A stretch of DNA of 64,000 bases, taken from contig JADKFV010000020.1 in NCBI GenBank assembly GCA_016717325.1, forward strand, positions 1 through 64,000, read 5' to 3'. Origin of the DNA: Bacteroidota bacterium (GTDB lineage: Bacteria; Bacteroidota; Bacteroidia; AKYH767-A; OLB10). This document shows, piece after piece, positions 29,079-38,156 of the stretch. The position numbers were made by a program, and so were the translations under genes. Below the pieces are notes generated by a model. It was given only the letters and a program-made list of their open reading frames with translations, had not been told where the DNA came from and ran no database searches. Positions within the stretch are counted from its first letter, which is position 1; each line of letters opens with the position of its first letter.

Positions 29079-32054
29079 ATGCTGAACTCGAACTTTTTTT
29101 TACCTTTAATGAACTTCAAAAGGTTGCTTCTTTTGGTGGCTTTTGCAGCCCTATCCTCCGTAAATGGAATTGCTCAAACCACTTTATATTTTGAGCAGTT
29201 TAATACAAATGGTAAAGGAGTAGATGGCACTACCTTCGATACCACAGGCGTTACAACCTGGTCCATTGATGTTTCGCAGAGTGTAACCATGGCTCCCGGT
29301 GATTATTTCAAAGTGGTAAGTGGCGTTTTCGAATCGTATAATACCGATGCCGTTGGTACAACATTGGCAACATCGTGCGTATGGACATCTTCGGTTGTAA
29401 ATATTTCGGGTTACACTAATGTTACACTATCGGCCGACTTATCATCTATATCGAGCATAAGTACAAGTGGTGTGCAGGCTTATTATTCCATCAATGGAGG
29501 CGCATATATTTCATTCGGTTCAAAGATTGGTAACGGTGCTTTGGTTCCAGCAAACATAGCAGGTTTATCGGGCAGCACAGTTCAAATTAAAGTTGCTCAT
29601 TGGGGAACAAGTACAACCCCAAAATATCAGCATGATAATGTAAAAGTTGTGGGCACGCCACCTGCATGTACCGTTCCATCTGTGCAAGCATCATCATTGG
29701 TTTTCTCTAATGTTACTACATCAGGAATGGATTTATCGTGGACCAATGGTAATGGAACCAATGTACTTGTTGTTGCAAAACAAAGCACCTCAACACTAAC
29801 AGATCCAACAGTAGGAACATCGTATACAGCTAATGTTACATTTGGCTCCGGCTCACAAACAGGTACAGGAAATTATGTGGTTTATAATGGTACCGGCAAT
29901 AGTGTATCGGTGGCAGGGTTGCTGAGTGGTGTAACGTATAACTTTGCAATATACGCCTACAATTTGGCAGGCAATTGTTATAATGTTACTGAACTGAGTG
30001 GCACACAAGCTACATTAAATATTTGTACTCCACCAACTACGCAGGCTACTAATATTTTATTTAGTGGTGTCACCACATCATCCATGAATTTTTCTTGGAC
30101 AAACGGAAATGGTAATGCTGTATTGGTAGTGGCAAAATTAAGTACAAGCACACTTACCGATCCTACGTTGTTATCATCATACACAGCGAATGATGTTTTT
30201 GGTTTGGGTTCGCAAATTGGAACCGGCAATTATGTAGTTTATAACGGCACAGGTAATACAGTAGCTGTTACGGGTCTGTCGCCAAACCTTACTTACAACT
30301 TTGCAGTATATACATATTTTTCAGGCACCAATTGTTACAATCTCGTTGAACTTTCAGGAACACAATCTACAGTTGTAGTTGCATCTCCTTACGAAATGGA
30401 TGTTGTAAATGGATTAACAATTAATACTTGCTCCGGTGTTTTTAGAGATGCCGGTGGTACTGGTGGGTATACGAACAATGAAAACTATACTGTAACGTTT
30501 TGTTCCGGTACAGGAACACCATTATCATTCGACTTTTCGGGTACTACCGCTTTCTTCGATATTGATTGTACAGGTGATACTTTGTTTGCATATGATGGCA
30601 CCTCAGCAACCGGCACACCAATAGCAATTCTCACATGGTTAGACGATGCAACACAAACAGTCTACTCATCGCAAATGCAGTTGGCAACCAAGAGTACTTG
30701 TGTTACATTTAAATGGAAATCGGATGGTTCGTGTGTGGATGCAGGATGGGAAGCGGCAATTTCATGTGCTCCTGTTCCGGTTTGTAGTGGCAACCCCGGT
30801 GCGGCCGATATTTTTGCGCAAGCCACCGAAATTTGCAACACTACAAATTATTGCGGCAATACCGGAGTGTATTATGGTGAAGACACTCCCTTTAATATTA
30901 TTGGTGGTGGAGCATGCCCCATACCCGATGATGCAATATTTGGCGGTACTATTGAAAATAATTCATGGCTGAAGTTTCAGGCGCTTGCGCCAACGGCAAC
31001 ATTAACTTTTGTTGTTACAGGTAGCGGAAGTTGTACAGGTATTCAGGTGGGTATTTATGAGTTTAATGCAGCTACTTCGTTGTTTACTTTGAAATCGCCA
31101 TGCAGCATGACCGATGGAAACAATACAGGAACTTTTAGTGTAACTGCTTCGAGTTTGACAATAGGAAATATATATTACATAATGATAGATGGAAGCACCG
31201 GTTCCGATTGTGATTATACTTTATCGATAAATACCGGTGTTGCCGTTGCAAATGCCGGTGCCGATAAAAATCTTACCTGCAATATTTTTTCGACAACATT
31301 AAATGCAACCTCCACATTAAACGCAGGTACATGGTCGGTGGTGAGTGGCAGTGGCACCTTTTCGAATATCAATAGCCCCACAAGCACAGTATCGGGCCTG
31401 GCACCGGGAGTAAACACATTTCGGTGGACAACTACAACATCGCTTTGCGGAATAATTTATGACGATATTACTGTGAACACATTAAATTGTCCTTTACCAA
31501 TAGAACTGGTTTATTTTGATGGTAAATGCAATGGCGAGAATATTAATATCAAATGGCAAACGGCATCGGAAAAAAACAATGGCTATTTTGTAGTTGAAAA
31601 GGCCGATGCAGAATTGAATTTTATACCCATTGCAAAAATTAATGGCAGTGGAAATTCTTCGGAAATTAAAACATATGAAATTACCGATTACGATGTTTGG
31701 GGCAAAACCATGTACTATAAATTAACACAAACCGATATGAATGGACACACAGAAGTTGCAGGTCAAATAAGTGTAAATACAAAAGATTGCAAGTTGACTA
31801 ATGATTTTGAAATAAAAGGGCTTATTAATCCTTTTGAAAATGAAATACAATTTGACATCGTTTTATCAGCTACATGCTTAACCAACTGTAAATTAATAAA
31901 CGACAAAGGGCAATTGATAAAGGAATCCTCCGCTTACTATTCAGAAGGATTGCATAAAATTAATTGGTCGTCAGAAGAAATAAAACCCGGCATTTATTTT
32001 TTACGAACCACCACTCTAAATAAATCAGTTACAAATCGTATTATCAAATTGTAA
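29079..32054 (+). CDS. secreted multidomain protein with T9SS sorting tail
   Basis: About 991-residue cargo of type IX secretion. A signal peptide (to GIAQ, about residue 33) is followed by an N-terminal beta domain. Two fibronectin-III-like repeats come next; each starts CTxPxxQA, shares MxxSWTNGNG and GTGNYVVYNGTGN, and is about 110 residues long. Then a CUB-like domain (FAYDGTSATGTPIA), a pre-peptidase-like beta domain, a PKD/gliding-type repeat (ANAGADKNLTC), and a type A tail ending KPGIYFLRTTTLNKSVTNRIIKL in parts. The ATG at 29079 is chosen over a TTG at 29070; 29109 is another option. Probably an adhesin or surface-layer protein; no catalytic motif seen. Confidence 0.85.
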   Translation: MLNSNFFLPLMNFKRLLLLVAFAALSSVNGIAQTTLYFEQFNTNGKGVDGTTFDTTGVTTWSIDVSQSVTMAPGDYFKVVSGVFESYNTDAVGTTLATSCVWTSSVVNISGYTNVTLSADLSSISSISTSGVQAYYSINGGAYISFGSKIGNGALVPANIAGLSGSTVQIKVAHWGTSTTPKYQHDNVKVVGTPPACTVPSVQASSLVFSNVTTSGMDLSWTNGNGTNVLVVAKQSTSTLTDPTVGTSYTANVTFGSGSQTGTGNYVVYNGTGNSVSVAGLLSGVTYNFAIYAYNLAGNCYNVTELSGTQATLNICTPPTTQATNILFSGVTTSSMNFSWTNGNGNAVLVVAKLSTSTLTDPTLLSSYTANDVFGLGSQIGTGNYVVYNGTGNTVAVTGLSPNLTYNFAVYTYFSGTNCYNLVELSGTQSTVVVASPYEMDVVNGLTINTCSGVFRDAGGTGGYTNNENYTVTFCSGTGTPLSFDFSGTTAFFDIDCTGDTLFAYDGTSATGTPIAILTWLDDATQTVYSSQMQLATKSTCVTFKWKSDGSCVDAGWEAAISCAPVPVCSGNPGAADIFAQATEICNTTNYCGNTGVYYGEDTPFNIIGGGACPIPDDAIFGGTIENNSWLKFQALAPTATLTFVVTGSGSCTGIQVGIYEFNAATSLFTLKSPCSMTDGNNTGTFSVTASSLTIGNIYYIMIDGSTGSDCDYTLSINTGVAVANAGADKNLTCNIFSTTLNATSTLNAGTWSVVSGSGTFSNINSPTSTVSGLAPGVNTFRWTTTTSLCGIIYDDITVNTLNCPLPIELVYFDGKCNGENINIKWQTASEKNNGYFVVEKADAELNFIPIAKINGSGNSSEIKTYEITDYDVWGKTMYYKLTQTDMNGHTEVAGQISVNTKDCKLTNDFEIKGLINPFENEIQFDIVLSATCLTNCKLINDKGQLIKESSAYYSEGLHKINWSSEEIKPGIYFLRTTTLNKSVTNRIIKL

Positions 32055-32084
32055 AACAATTTTTTCAAACTGTATAGCCATAGG

Positions 32085-32395
32085 ATTTAATTTCGGGTTC
32101 CTTATTTATTTTTGTTTTTCAAAGGGATGGGGGAATCTTAAATTAATACAATCCTCCTTCGCAAAGACGGACTGTTAGATAACAATTGCTTTTTCTTTCC
32201 TCACGTCATTGCGAGCGCAGCGAAGCAATCTCAGCGTCAAAAAATCTTTTCAATGCAGGGATTGCTTCGCAGTTCGGGAATACTCACTGTGACAATTCGC
32301 AATGACGAACTAAGAACAAAAAAAGGAATTTCAGAGTCCTCATTTATTTTTTGTTTTTCAAAGGCATGAGAGACTCTGAAATTAATACAAAACAC
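32085..32395. repeat. nested intergenic repeats with GCGAAGCAATC palindrome
   Basis: Two diverged direct repeats (about 32085-32150 and 32327-32393) share TTTATTTTTGTTTTTCAAAG and end in AAATTAATACAA. The second has AATTTCAGAGTC/GACTCTGAAATT, a perfect 12-bp inverted repeat. Between them lies a REP-like element whose ends are CGTCATTGCGAGCGCAGCG and CGCAATGACG, with GCGAAGCAATC and GATTGCTTCGC inside. Confidence 0.65.
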
Positions 32396-32530
32396 GCAAA
32401 ACAATATTTTGGATAAATTATCAAACTGGCTCTTACTCATTTATGCAAAATAATCCGACAATGGCTGGGTAATAACTATCAATTACAACATACGAGGACT
32501 TGATATGCAAATCAATTATATTATCTGTTA

Positions 32531-32563
32531 TTTGATTGTAGTGGAATTATTTTTTTATTTTTG
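32531..32563 (+). promoter_or_regulatory. promoter of the ParE-type toxin-antitoxin pair
   Basis: TTTG (32531-32534), 21-bp spacer, TATTTTTG (32556-32563), 32 bp before the antitoxin ATG. Confidence 0.6.
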
Positions 32564-32595
32564 TGACTAAATAAATTATCGTAAAAATTGCTGCT

Positions 32596-32769
32596 ATGAA
32601 AAAAGAAAATGTTTTGGAAGTTGTGAGTGAATTGCCTAAAGAATTTAAATTGGACCAATTGATTGAAAAGCTTATTTTTATTGATAAAGTGGAACAAGGT
32701 ATTGCTCAGGTAAAACAAAAAAAAACAATTTCACACAAAAAAGTTAAGGACATTATAAAAAAATGGTAA
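32596..32769 (+). CDS. small antitoxin of a ParE/RelE-type pair
   Basis: 57-residue charged protein (MKKENVLEVVSELPKEF, LDQLIEKLIFIDKVEQG, then a Lys-rich tail). The opening helix pair resembles small antitoxins that precede ParE/RelE toxins in Bacteroidota. It overlaps the toxin start by 7 bp (ATGGTAA), which is typical of such operons. No DNA-binding fold can be assigned with certainty. Confidence 0.75.
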   Translation: MKKENVLEVVSELPKEFKLDQLIEKLIFIDKVEQGIAQVKQKKTISHKKVKDIIKKW

Positions 32770-33052
32770 CCGTAGATTGGACTGAACTTGCTCTTTTCGA
32801 CTTACAAGAAATTCATGATTTTATACGCAAAGATTCCATACGATATGCTGACCGCCAAATTGAAAAAATAATTACAAAAGTTGATAACTAATTCAGTTCC
32901 CAAACTTGGGAAAACAAGTACCGGAGTTTTCATGGAAAGATATACGTGAAATTGTTTCGGGCAATTACAGCATCATTTATTTATTGAACGATAATGCAAT
33001 ATTTATTCTACGCATAAATCATAGTGCGCGGGTGTTGAGGAGAATTAAATAG
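32763..33052 (+). pseudogene. ParE/RelE-type toxin, frameshifted
   Basis: The first frame reads MVTVDWTELALFDLQEIHDFI and stops at 32889-32891 after VDN. The next frame continues as LIQFPNLGKQVPEFSWKDIREIV, then SGNYSIIYLL and a final NHSARVLRRIK. One base is missing at 32886-32888 (GAT AA- CTA); restored, the product is 96 residues, a normal ParE/RelE length, with the family's GxQVPE, REIxxGNYRIIY and HxxR-like end. As written the toxin is dead and the antitoxin intact. This may be decay or a sequencing error. Confidence 0.78.
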
Positions 33053-33119
33053 ATGTTTTTTTTATTGCCGCAGTTTTGCGACAATTAATATTATTTGCAT
33101 TTTCAATTATATTTTTTTT

Positions 33120-33179
33120 GAAAAGCTAAACGCCAGTGGCTGGGAAATAAATCGTTTGTAAGCTGCACGCGATTGCATG
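33120..33179. repeat. fragment of a dispersed GAAATAAA...GCGATTGC element
   Basis: GGGAAATAAATCGTTTGTAAG and GCACGCGATTGCATG resemble the two tandem units at 57765-57850. Diverged; identified by eye. Confidence 0.4.
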
Positions 33180-33245
33180 AAAAGTAATGTTTTATATTTT
33201 GAAAAATTGGGATAGAGAAGATAGATTTTTTCTGTTGAATTGTTT
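33180..33245. repeat. 66-bp exact repeat, copy 2
   Basis: Identical to 22132-22197, but here no acyl-CoA dehydrogenase gene follows. It ends abruptly within an unrelated intergenic context. Confidence 0.85.
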
Positions 33246-33588
33246 CGAACTTTCGTAAGAATCAGGTTTAGTTTTTGGATTGTTTTTAAATGTATAAAGT
33301 GAATTAGAAAGAAAAACAAACCAACACAACTTACATTTAAACTGTGATGGTTTTTTGTTAACCAAGAAAATCTGTTTAAAAATACTATTTTAAGATTCAA
33401 AAGGTGAGTGAAAAAACTGCACCCTACTGACTTCAAACCAGCGAGGTTTTAAAAACCTCACGGGTTTTAGAGACGATAAATATGAATTACCATTTTGATA
33501 TCAGACTTTTAATTTTACTTTTTTTTAATTGATACTATGGGTTGAATTGCTCTTCAAAAAAAACAATAAAACCAAAGCAATGTTTGTA

Positions 33589-33984
33589 TTACTTATTTTC
33601 AATAAAACTTATCAAACTTTTTAGCGTGAGTATTTCATCGGCTTGTATTTTTATAATTTGCTTTTGTTGTTCTATGGTTTCGTTTTTACTTGTGAGCATT
33701 TCTTTCAAATACTCTATACTATCGTGATAATCATTTATAACGCCACTGTCTACTTTATTGTTATTTTGACTTGTAATACGAAAAATTTGTTTGCCGTCAA
33801 AATTGTCGAATTGTTCAATTGTAATGTCAAGTGCAGCAGCCACTAATTGTTTTGTTTGCGAATCCAATTCTGCATCACTATTTTCTAATTTTGAATAAGC
33901 CGATTGCGACATATTCATTTTTTTTGAAACATGTTCCTGACTATAATTTTTCAACTCGCTCACAGTTTTAAATTTCTGCTTCAT
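33589..33984 (-). CDS. XRE-family HTH regulator, copy 1
   Basis: 131-residue protein. The N-terminal HTH (about 5-60: ELKNYSQEHVSKKMNMSQSAYSKLEN) is of the Cro/C1 type. The C-terminal half is a coiled coil (KNETIEQQKQIIKIQADEIL in parts) for dimerisation. The ATG at 33984 is used; an in-frame TTG lies at 34005. It is transcribed away from a lipoprotein gene, with TGGAAT-N5-ATTCCA dyads between them that are natural targets for it. A close homologue lies at 37739-38134. Confidence 0.85.
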   Translation of the reverse strand: MKQKFKTVSELKNYSQEHVSKKMNMSQSAYSKLENSDAELDSQTKQLVAAALDITIEQFDNFDGKQIFRITSQNNNKVDSGVINDYHDSIEYLKEMLTSKNETIEQQKQIIKIQADEILTLKSLISFIENK

Positions 33985-34026
33985 ATCGTAGTTGTACTTT
34001 TCCAAGTGAAGAAAATATTCTTGAAT

Positions 34027-34043
34027 TGGAATATATCATTCCA
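34027..34043. promoter_or_regulatory. TGGAAT-N5-ATTCCA operator, copy 1
   Basis: TGGAAT (34027-34032), ATATC, ATTCCA (34038-34043): a perfect 6-bp dyad in the divergent intergenic region. A degenerate version lies 21 bp to the left (34006-34022). Confidence 0.6.
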
Positions 34044-34118
34044 GTTTTAATAACCATGTTAAGGATTTTTGTTACATCTTTACAACATGCTAAAATTTAA
34101 ATTGCATTATATTTAAAT

Positions 34119-34811
34119 ATGGACTCAACCAAAAGTAGCTTCCGCTTATCATTTCTTTTTTTTGTAATTTGTTTTTCAATTGCCGGTTGCAAAAAAGAAG
34201 AAACAACACAAACAAAATACGACAAGCGCATGCCGCAACAAATGCTCGATTATGGTTATTTTAAAAAAGGCACTTATTGGATATACGAAGACACTGTAAG
34301 CAAAGCAATGGACAGTGTGTATGTATTTGAAGATTATTACATCATTGATACATTGCCGAAAGACAATCCCTATGGCCTCGAAGCAGGTATCTATGATGAG
34401 TTTTATCTCAAAACACACTCTTCTCATTTCAATCTTGATTATTATTATTTGGCAAATAGTTCAAGAGTTGCTAACAATGTAAGCTATATGCTAGTTAGAG
34501 GTTACACATCGCTTTTCTTTCATGGTGAAACTTCTTGTTTCAGATATATTTTTGAGAAAGGTAAAGTTTATTATGGTGAAAGTAATGTTCCCGAAATTAC
34601 AGACAGTGTTATATGCATTAACGCAAATTTTTCTGAACAAATTAATCAACATTATTTTACAAGAGTTGCTACTTTTAAACAAACAGCTAACTACATTGAA
34701 GATAAAAGCTTAACACTTTTCTCATTTTCCTGTCGCATCGGAATTATCAAAAAAGAAATAATAAAACGCAACGAATATTGGATACTGATACGATATAACA
34801 TAATACAATAA
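34119..34811 (+). CDS. uncharacterised lipoprotein, copy 1
   Basis: 230 residues, signal peptide with lipobox SIAGC (Cys about 24). The mature part begins KKEETTQTKYDKRMPQQMLDYGYFKKGTYWIYED and is rich in Tyr and Asp. The FKKGTYWIYxDTVS start is seen in other Bacteroidota lipoproteins of unknown role. Intact here; the second copy at 38291-38973 is frameshifted. The conserved stretch just before the ATG (TTGCATTATATTTAAAT) is shared by both copies. Likely controlled by the divergent XRE regulator. Confidence 0.75.
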   Translation: MDSTKSSFRLSFLFFVICFSIAGCKKEETTQTKYDKRMPQQMLDYGYFKKGTYWIYEDTVSKAMDSVYVFEDYYIIDTLPKDNPYGLEAGIYDEFYLKTHSSHFNLDYYYLANSSRVANNVSYMLVRGYTSLFFHGETSCFRYIFEKGKVYYGESNVPEITDSVICINANFSEQINQHYFTRVATFKQTANYIEDKSLTLFSFSCRIGIIKKEIIKRNEYWILIRYNIIQ

Positions 34812-34861
34812 GCACTTTTATAAGTAGTTAACAGGCCTCTAAATTTTTAAAATTTATTTAT

Positions 34862-35854
34862 ATGGAAAAAACAGCAATTTTATTGTTGTGGCTATGTATT
34901 GCCATAACCGAATTACATTCGCAACAGAGTCAAAGTGGGTACATGAAAAAGTATTGGAATTATGAAAACCGATACCGAAAGTATTTTGTGCACCTTGGCA
35001 ACAATGCCGGTGATGGGCTGCCCATAGCGCACAGGCCGTTAAGGCGATTGGACGAACAAGCTTTCACATATGAGCCTCGAGATTGGTATCCAGATGGTGC
35101 TCCAGATGGTATTTATGATGGCGGCTGGAAAGGGATAAAATTTGGCGATGTAACAGCGGACTTAGGCGATTATATTGCGCGGTTGGCAACCCAATACAAA
35201 CTACTAAAAAATGCCGGAGAAAATACTCTACCTACATTAAATGAATTGTATTATGCAATTCAATGTGTGGAAAGGGTCGATTTGAAGGCAGAAAGTTAGT
35301 TGTCACAAGGATCTGTACTGCCGAACACCAACGGTTTTTTCATGCGCGGAGATGTAGAGGAAAATTATCATGCACAATGGAACGATGAAAACACACAAAA
35401 CAATTCACAAGACGAAAAAGACAAAATAAAAGGACAAGATTCCCCTAGTTCATTTACCGGGCAGCCGCAAGGGTATCTTAATCCGCATAACGAAATGAGC
35501 CAAGATCAAATAATTGCATTAATGTTGGGTTTTGCTTTTGTTGTAAAATATGTTGATAATGTTACTGTGCAACCAACAGCAGCCGATGCACCAAAAAACC
35601 TTGTAACCCAAGTACAAAATATTACTCACAGAGTAATGGATTATATACAGGCTACGTATTATAATGTTGACCATCAAATTCTTCAAATTACAAGTCCTAT
35701 ATCTCTTAATTTCGGAGGGCCGTTCAATCCAGTTACCCCCACTTTAAGTTATGATATGAAGGTAGATTTAAATTGGTCTATTATTAACCCATTAACTGGA
35801 AAGACCGTGCATGAAATGACCAAGCAATATGGCAGTGTTATTGGTTTTACATAG
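34862..35854 (+). pseudogene. secreted protein gene, interrupted by an in-frame stop and truncated
   Basis: Signal peptide (to LHSQ, about residue 20), then GYMKKYWNYENRYRKYFVHLG and RDWYPDGAPDGIYDGGWKGI. An in-frame TAG at 35297-35299 follows DLKAES, yet the same frame continues as LSQGSVLPNTNGFFMRGD with no loss of character for 184 residues. At about 35847 the sequence changes into the atpA fragment, which ends the frame at 35854. Function unknown; it looks like a large secreted or cell-surface protein whose 3' end has been lost. Confidence 0.7.
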
Positions 35855-36530
35855 CCGTTTGCTGGAGCGTGCTGCAAAAATTATCAACTCCGATGAGATT
35901 GCATCGCAAATGAACGACCTTCCTCCATCGCTAAAAGGAAAAGTAAAAGGTGGTGGTTCGCTTACAGCATTACCTATAATCGAAACGCAAGCGGGTGACG
36001 TATCTGCATACATTCCAACAAACGTAATATCCATTACCGATGGACAGATATTCCTCGAAGCTAACTTGTTTAACAGTGGTGTACGTCCTGCCATCAACGT
36101 TGGTATCAGTGTATCGCGTGTGGGAGGAAATGCCCAAATAAAATCGATGAAAAAAGTAGCAGGTACATTGAAATTAGATCAGGCACAATACCGTGAGTTG
36201 GAAGCATTTTCGAAATTCGGTAGCGACCTCGATGCTGCTACAAAAGCCGTTATCGACAAAGGTGCACGTAATGTTGAAATATTGAAACAAGGACAGTATG
36301 CACCTGTTACAGTTGAAAAACAAACAGCCATTATTTATCTTGGCACTAAAGGTTTGTTGCGCAATGTACCTATCAATAAAGTGAAAGATTTTGAAGCCGA
36401 TTTCCTAAACGTGCTCGAAACACAACACAAAGGAATACTCGATAGTTTAAAAGCCGGCAAACTTGACGATACCATTACTGGCACGCTGGAAAAAGTTGGT
36501 GCAGAATTAGCAAAACGCTACGGAGCATAA
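35829..36530 (+). pseudogene. atpA 3' fragment (partial duplicate of ATP synthase alpha)
   Basis: From residue 8 on, the 233-residue frame is identical to the C-terminal 226 residues of AtpA (SRLLERAAKIINSDE onward). It lacks the P-loop and the N-terminal barrel and cannot act as a normal alpha subunit. An ATG at 35829 happens to be in frame. The preceding residues MAVLLVL come from the host gene in a shifted frame. Confidence 0.9.
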
Positions 36531-36589
36531 TCACTGCTTCGTTTATCAATAAAGAGAACTCCATCCGCAAGGGTGGAGTTTTTTTGTGC
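35847..36589 (+). repeat. 743-bp duplicated segment, second copy
   Basis: Matches 26463-27205 with no gaps (offset 9384). The left junction shares TTACATAGCCG with the source; the right edge is just after the terminator T run (TTTTTGTGC). Confidence 0.9.
36557..36585 (+). terminator. duplicated copy of the atp terminator
   Basis: AACTCCATCC-GCAA-GGGTGGAGTT plus T run. One base differs from the original (T to C), turning a G-U pair into G-C. Confidence 0.8.
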
Positions 36590-36853
36590 GCTATTGGATG
36601 ATTGGTTAAATCACTAACCAAGCAGAAAATATTTATTAGTGCTTGTATGGTTTGTGCTAATATGGTGGTGAAAACACAAACCATTAGCACAAAATTTTTA
36701 CCGGAGCAGCTTGGTATGTTGTCGGCCATACCGATATATTATCAGAAATGACGGTTGCTTTTAATAGTTTAGTAACTAACTTTGGAACATAATTAATTGC
36801 AGAAATATTAGAAATTATTTTAATATTCTTCTTTCAAAAAGAAAAACTTCACC
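36590..36853. other. gap after the atpA fragment
   Basis: AT-rich, with GGTTTGTGCTAATATGG and ACAAACCATTAGCACAA forming a weak long inverted repeat (about 36649-36692). No gene or clear promoter. Confidence 0.4.
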
Positions 36854-37477
36854 ATGATAAAACACACTCGCAACCACATATGCTTTTTTGCAATTTTTTG
36901 TTTTTTATTTTCTAGCTGCCGCAAAGTAAAACGAGATGAAATAAAAGTAACCATCTATGTAAAGGAATTCAAAACCGAAAAGCCTATTGCAAATGCTTTG
37001 GTCAGCATTACAAGGGGTGACGTTTACGGAGGCACCGATTTGGTCACCACCCTCACAACCAACGAAAATGGCGAGGCCTTTTACGATGAAATTGTTGGCT
37101 TTGATGACATATATTATTGTCAAGCCAGAAAAGATGGTTTTATTGATGAAAACCAACAGGCACCATTATCACAGGGCAAAAAAAATCAAAAACAATTATT
37201 GACTTTATATGCCGAAAGTTACGTAAAAGTGCATTTGAAAAATGTGAATCCGTTTAATCAGTATGACTTACTAGAATTCGGCAATGGTTGTGCAGGACAA
37301 GTACAGGGCCTATACATAGACACAACGTTTTTATTTTGCGACAATAATTATTTCTTCCGTGGAAACTTTGAATACTCTTATCATTATATCGTTACGAAAA
37401 ATACTTTAGAAACAAGATACGATTTTCCTTTTACACCGAAATCGAATGACACAATTACAGTTAATATAAACTACTAA
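36854..37477 (+). CDS. uncharacterised lipoprotein with Ig-like domain
   Basis: 207 residues; signal peptide and lipobox (LFSSC, Cys about 22). The mature domain KVTIYVKEFKTEKPIANALVSIT...TTLTTNENGEAFYDEI has the form of a carboxypeptidase-regulatory or Ig-like beta fold (PIANALVSI plus a later DENGEAxF). Such domains are common in surface lipoproteins. No partner gene nearby. Confidence 0.65.
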   Translation: MIKHTRNHICFFAIFCFLFSSCRKVKRDEIKVTIYVKEFKTEKPIANALVSITRGDVYGGTDLVTTLTTNENGEAFYDEIVGFDDIYYCQARKDGFIDENQQAPLSQGKKNQKQLLTLYAESYVKVHLKNVNPFNQYDLLEFGNGCAGQVQGLYIDTTFLFCDNNYFFRGNFEYSYHYIVTKNTLETRYDFPFTPKSNDTITVNINY

Positions 37478-37488
37478 AACAAAATTTT

Positions 37489-37569
37489 ATGAAAAAAATG
37501 TTATTCGCCATTTTATGTGGCCTGCTCTTCTATTGCCCACTATCGGCACAAATAGATAGTATGTTTTAG
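37489..37569 (+). pseudogene. signal-peptide stub of a truncated secreted protein
   Basis: A 26-residue frame MKKMLFAILCGLLFYCPLSA-QIDSMF: a complete signal peptide and six residues, then a stop. It lies 11 bp after the lipoprotein stop and 15 bp before the edge of duplicated module 2 (37584). The body of the gene seems to have been replaced by the module. Confidence 0.6.
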
Positions 37570-37738
37570 GTGTTGGTGGATAATTCAAACCAGCGAGGTT
37601 TTAAAAACCATGCGGGTTTTAAAGACGGAAAATATGAATCACCATTTTGATGTCAGTCTTTTAATTTTAATGTTTCTTAATTGTTCTAATGATTTAGTTG
37701 CTCTTCAAAAAAACAATAGAACCAAAGGAATGTTTGTA

Positions 37739-38134
37739 TTACTTATTTTCAATAAAACTTATCAAACTTTTAAGGGTGAGTATTTCATCGGCTTGTATTT
37801 TTATAATTTGCTTTTGTTGCTCTATGGTTTCGTTTTTACTTGTGAGCATTTCTTTCAAATACTCTATACTATCGTGATAATCATTCATAACGCCACTGTC
37901 TACTTTATTGTTATTTTGACTTGTAATACGAAAAATTTGTGTGCCGTCAAAATTGTCGAATTGTTCAACTGTAATGTCAAGTGCAGCACCAACTAATTGT
38001 TTTGTTTGCGAATCCAATTCTGTTTCGCTGTTTTCCAATTTTGAATAAGCCGATTGCGACATGTTCATTCTTTTTGAAACATGTTCCTGACTGTAATTTT
38101 TCAACTCTCTGATTGTTTTTATTTTGTGCTTCAT
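37739..38134 (-). CDS. XRE-family HTH regulator, copy 2
   Basis: 131-residue paralogue of 33589-33984, most residues identical. HTH IRELKNYSQEHVSKRMNMSQSAYSKLEN, then a coiled coil. The ATG at 38134 is clear. The recognition helix region (SQSAYSKLEN) is the same in both copies, so they probably bind the same TGGAAT dyads and could cross-regulate. Confidence 0.85.
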   Translation of the reverse strand: MKHKIKTIRELKNYSQEHVSKRMNMSQSAYSKLENSETELDSQTKQLVGAALDITVEQFDNFDGTQIFRITSQNNNKVDSGVMNDYHDSIEYLKEMLTSKNETIEQQKQIIKIQADEILTLKSLISFIENK

Positions 38135-38156
38135 ACGGTAGTTGCATTTTTCTCAA

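Larger units (their letters stand above)
33432..34813. repeat. 1.4-kb duplicated module, copy 1 (XRE regulator plus lipoprotein)
   Basis: Homologous to 37584-38975. Both begin TTCAAACCAGCGAGG with a GAGGTTTT/AAAACC hairpin and both end just after the lipoprotein stop in ATAATACAATAA. Divergence is clear but alignment is continuous by eye. Confidence 0.85.

Noticed and set aside
33107..33436. 109-residue frame on the minus strand containing NNSTEKIYLLYPNF
   Set aside because: The same peptide arises upstream of the acyl-CoA dehydrogenase because of the 66-bp repeat; it is translated repeat sequence, not a conserved protein.
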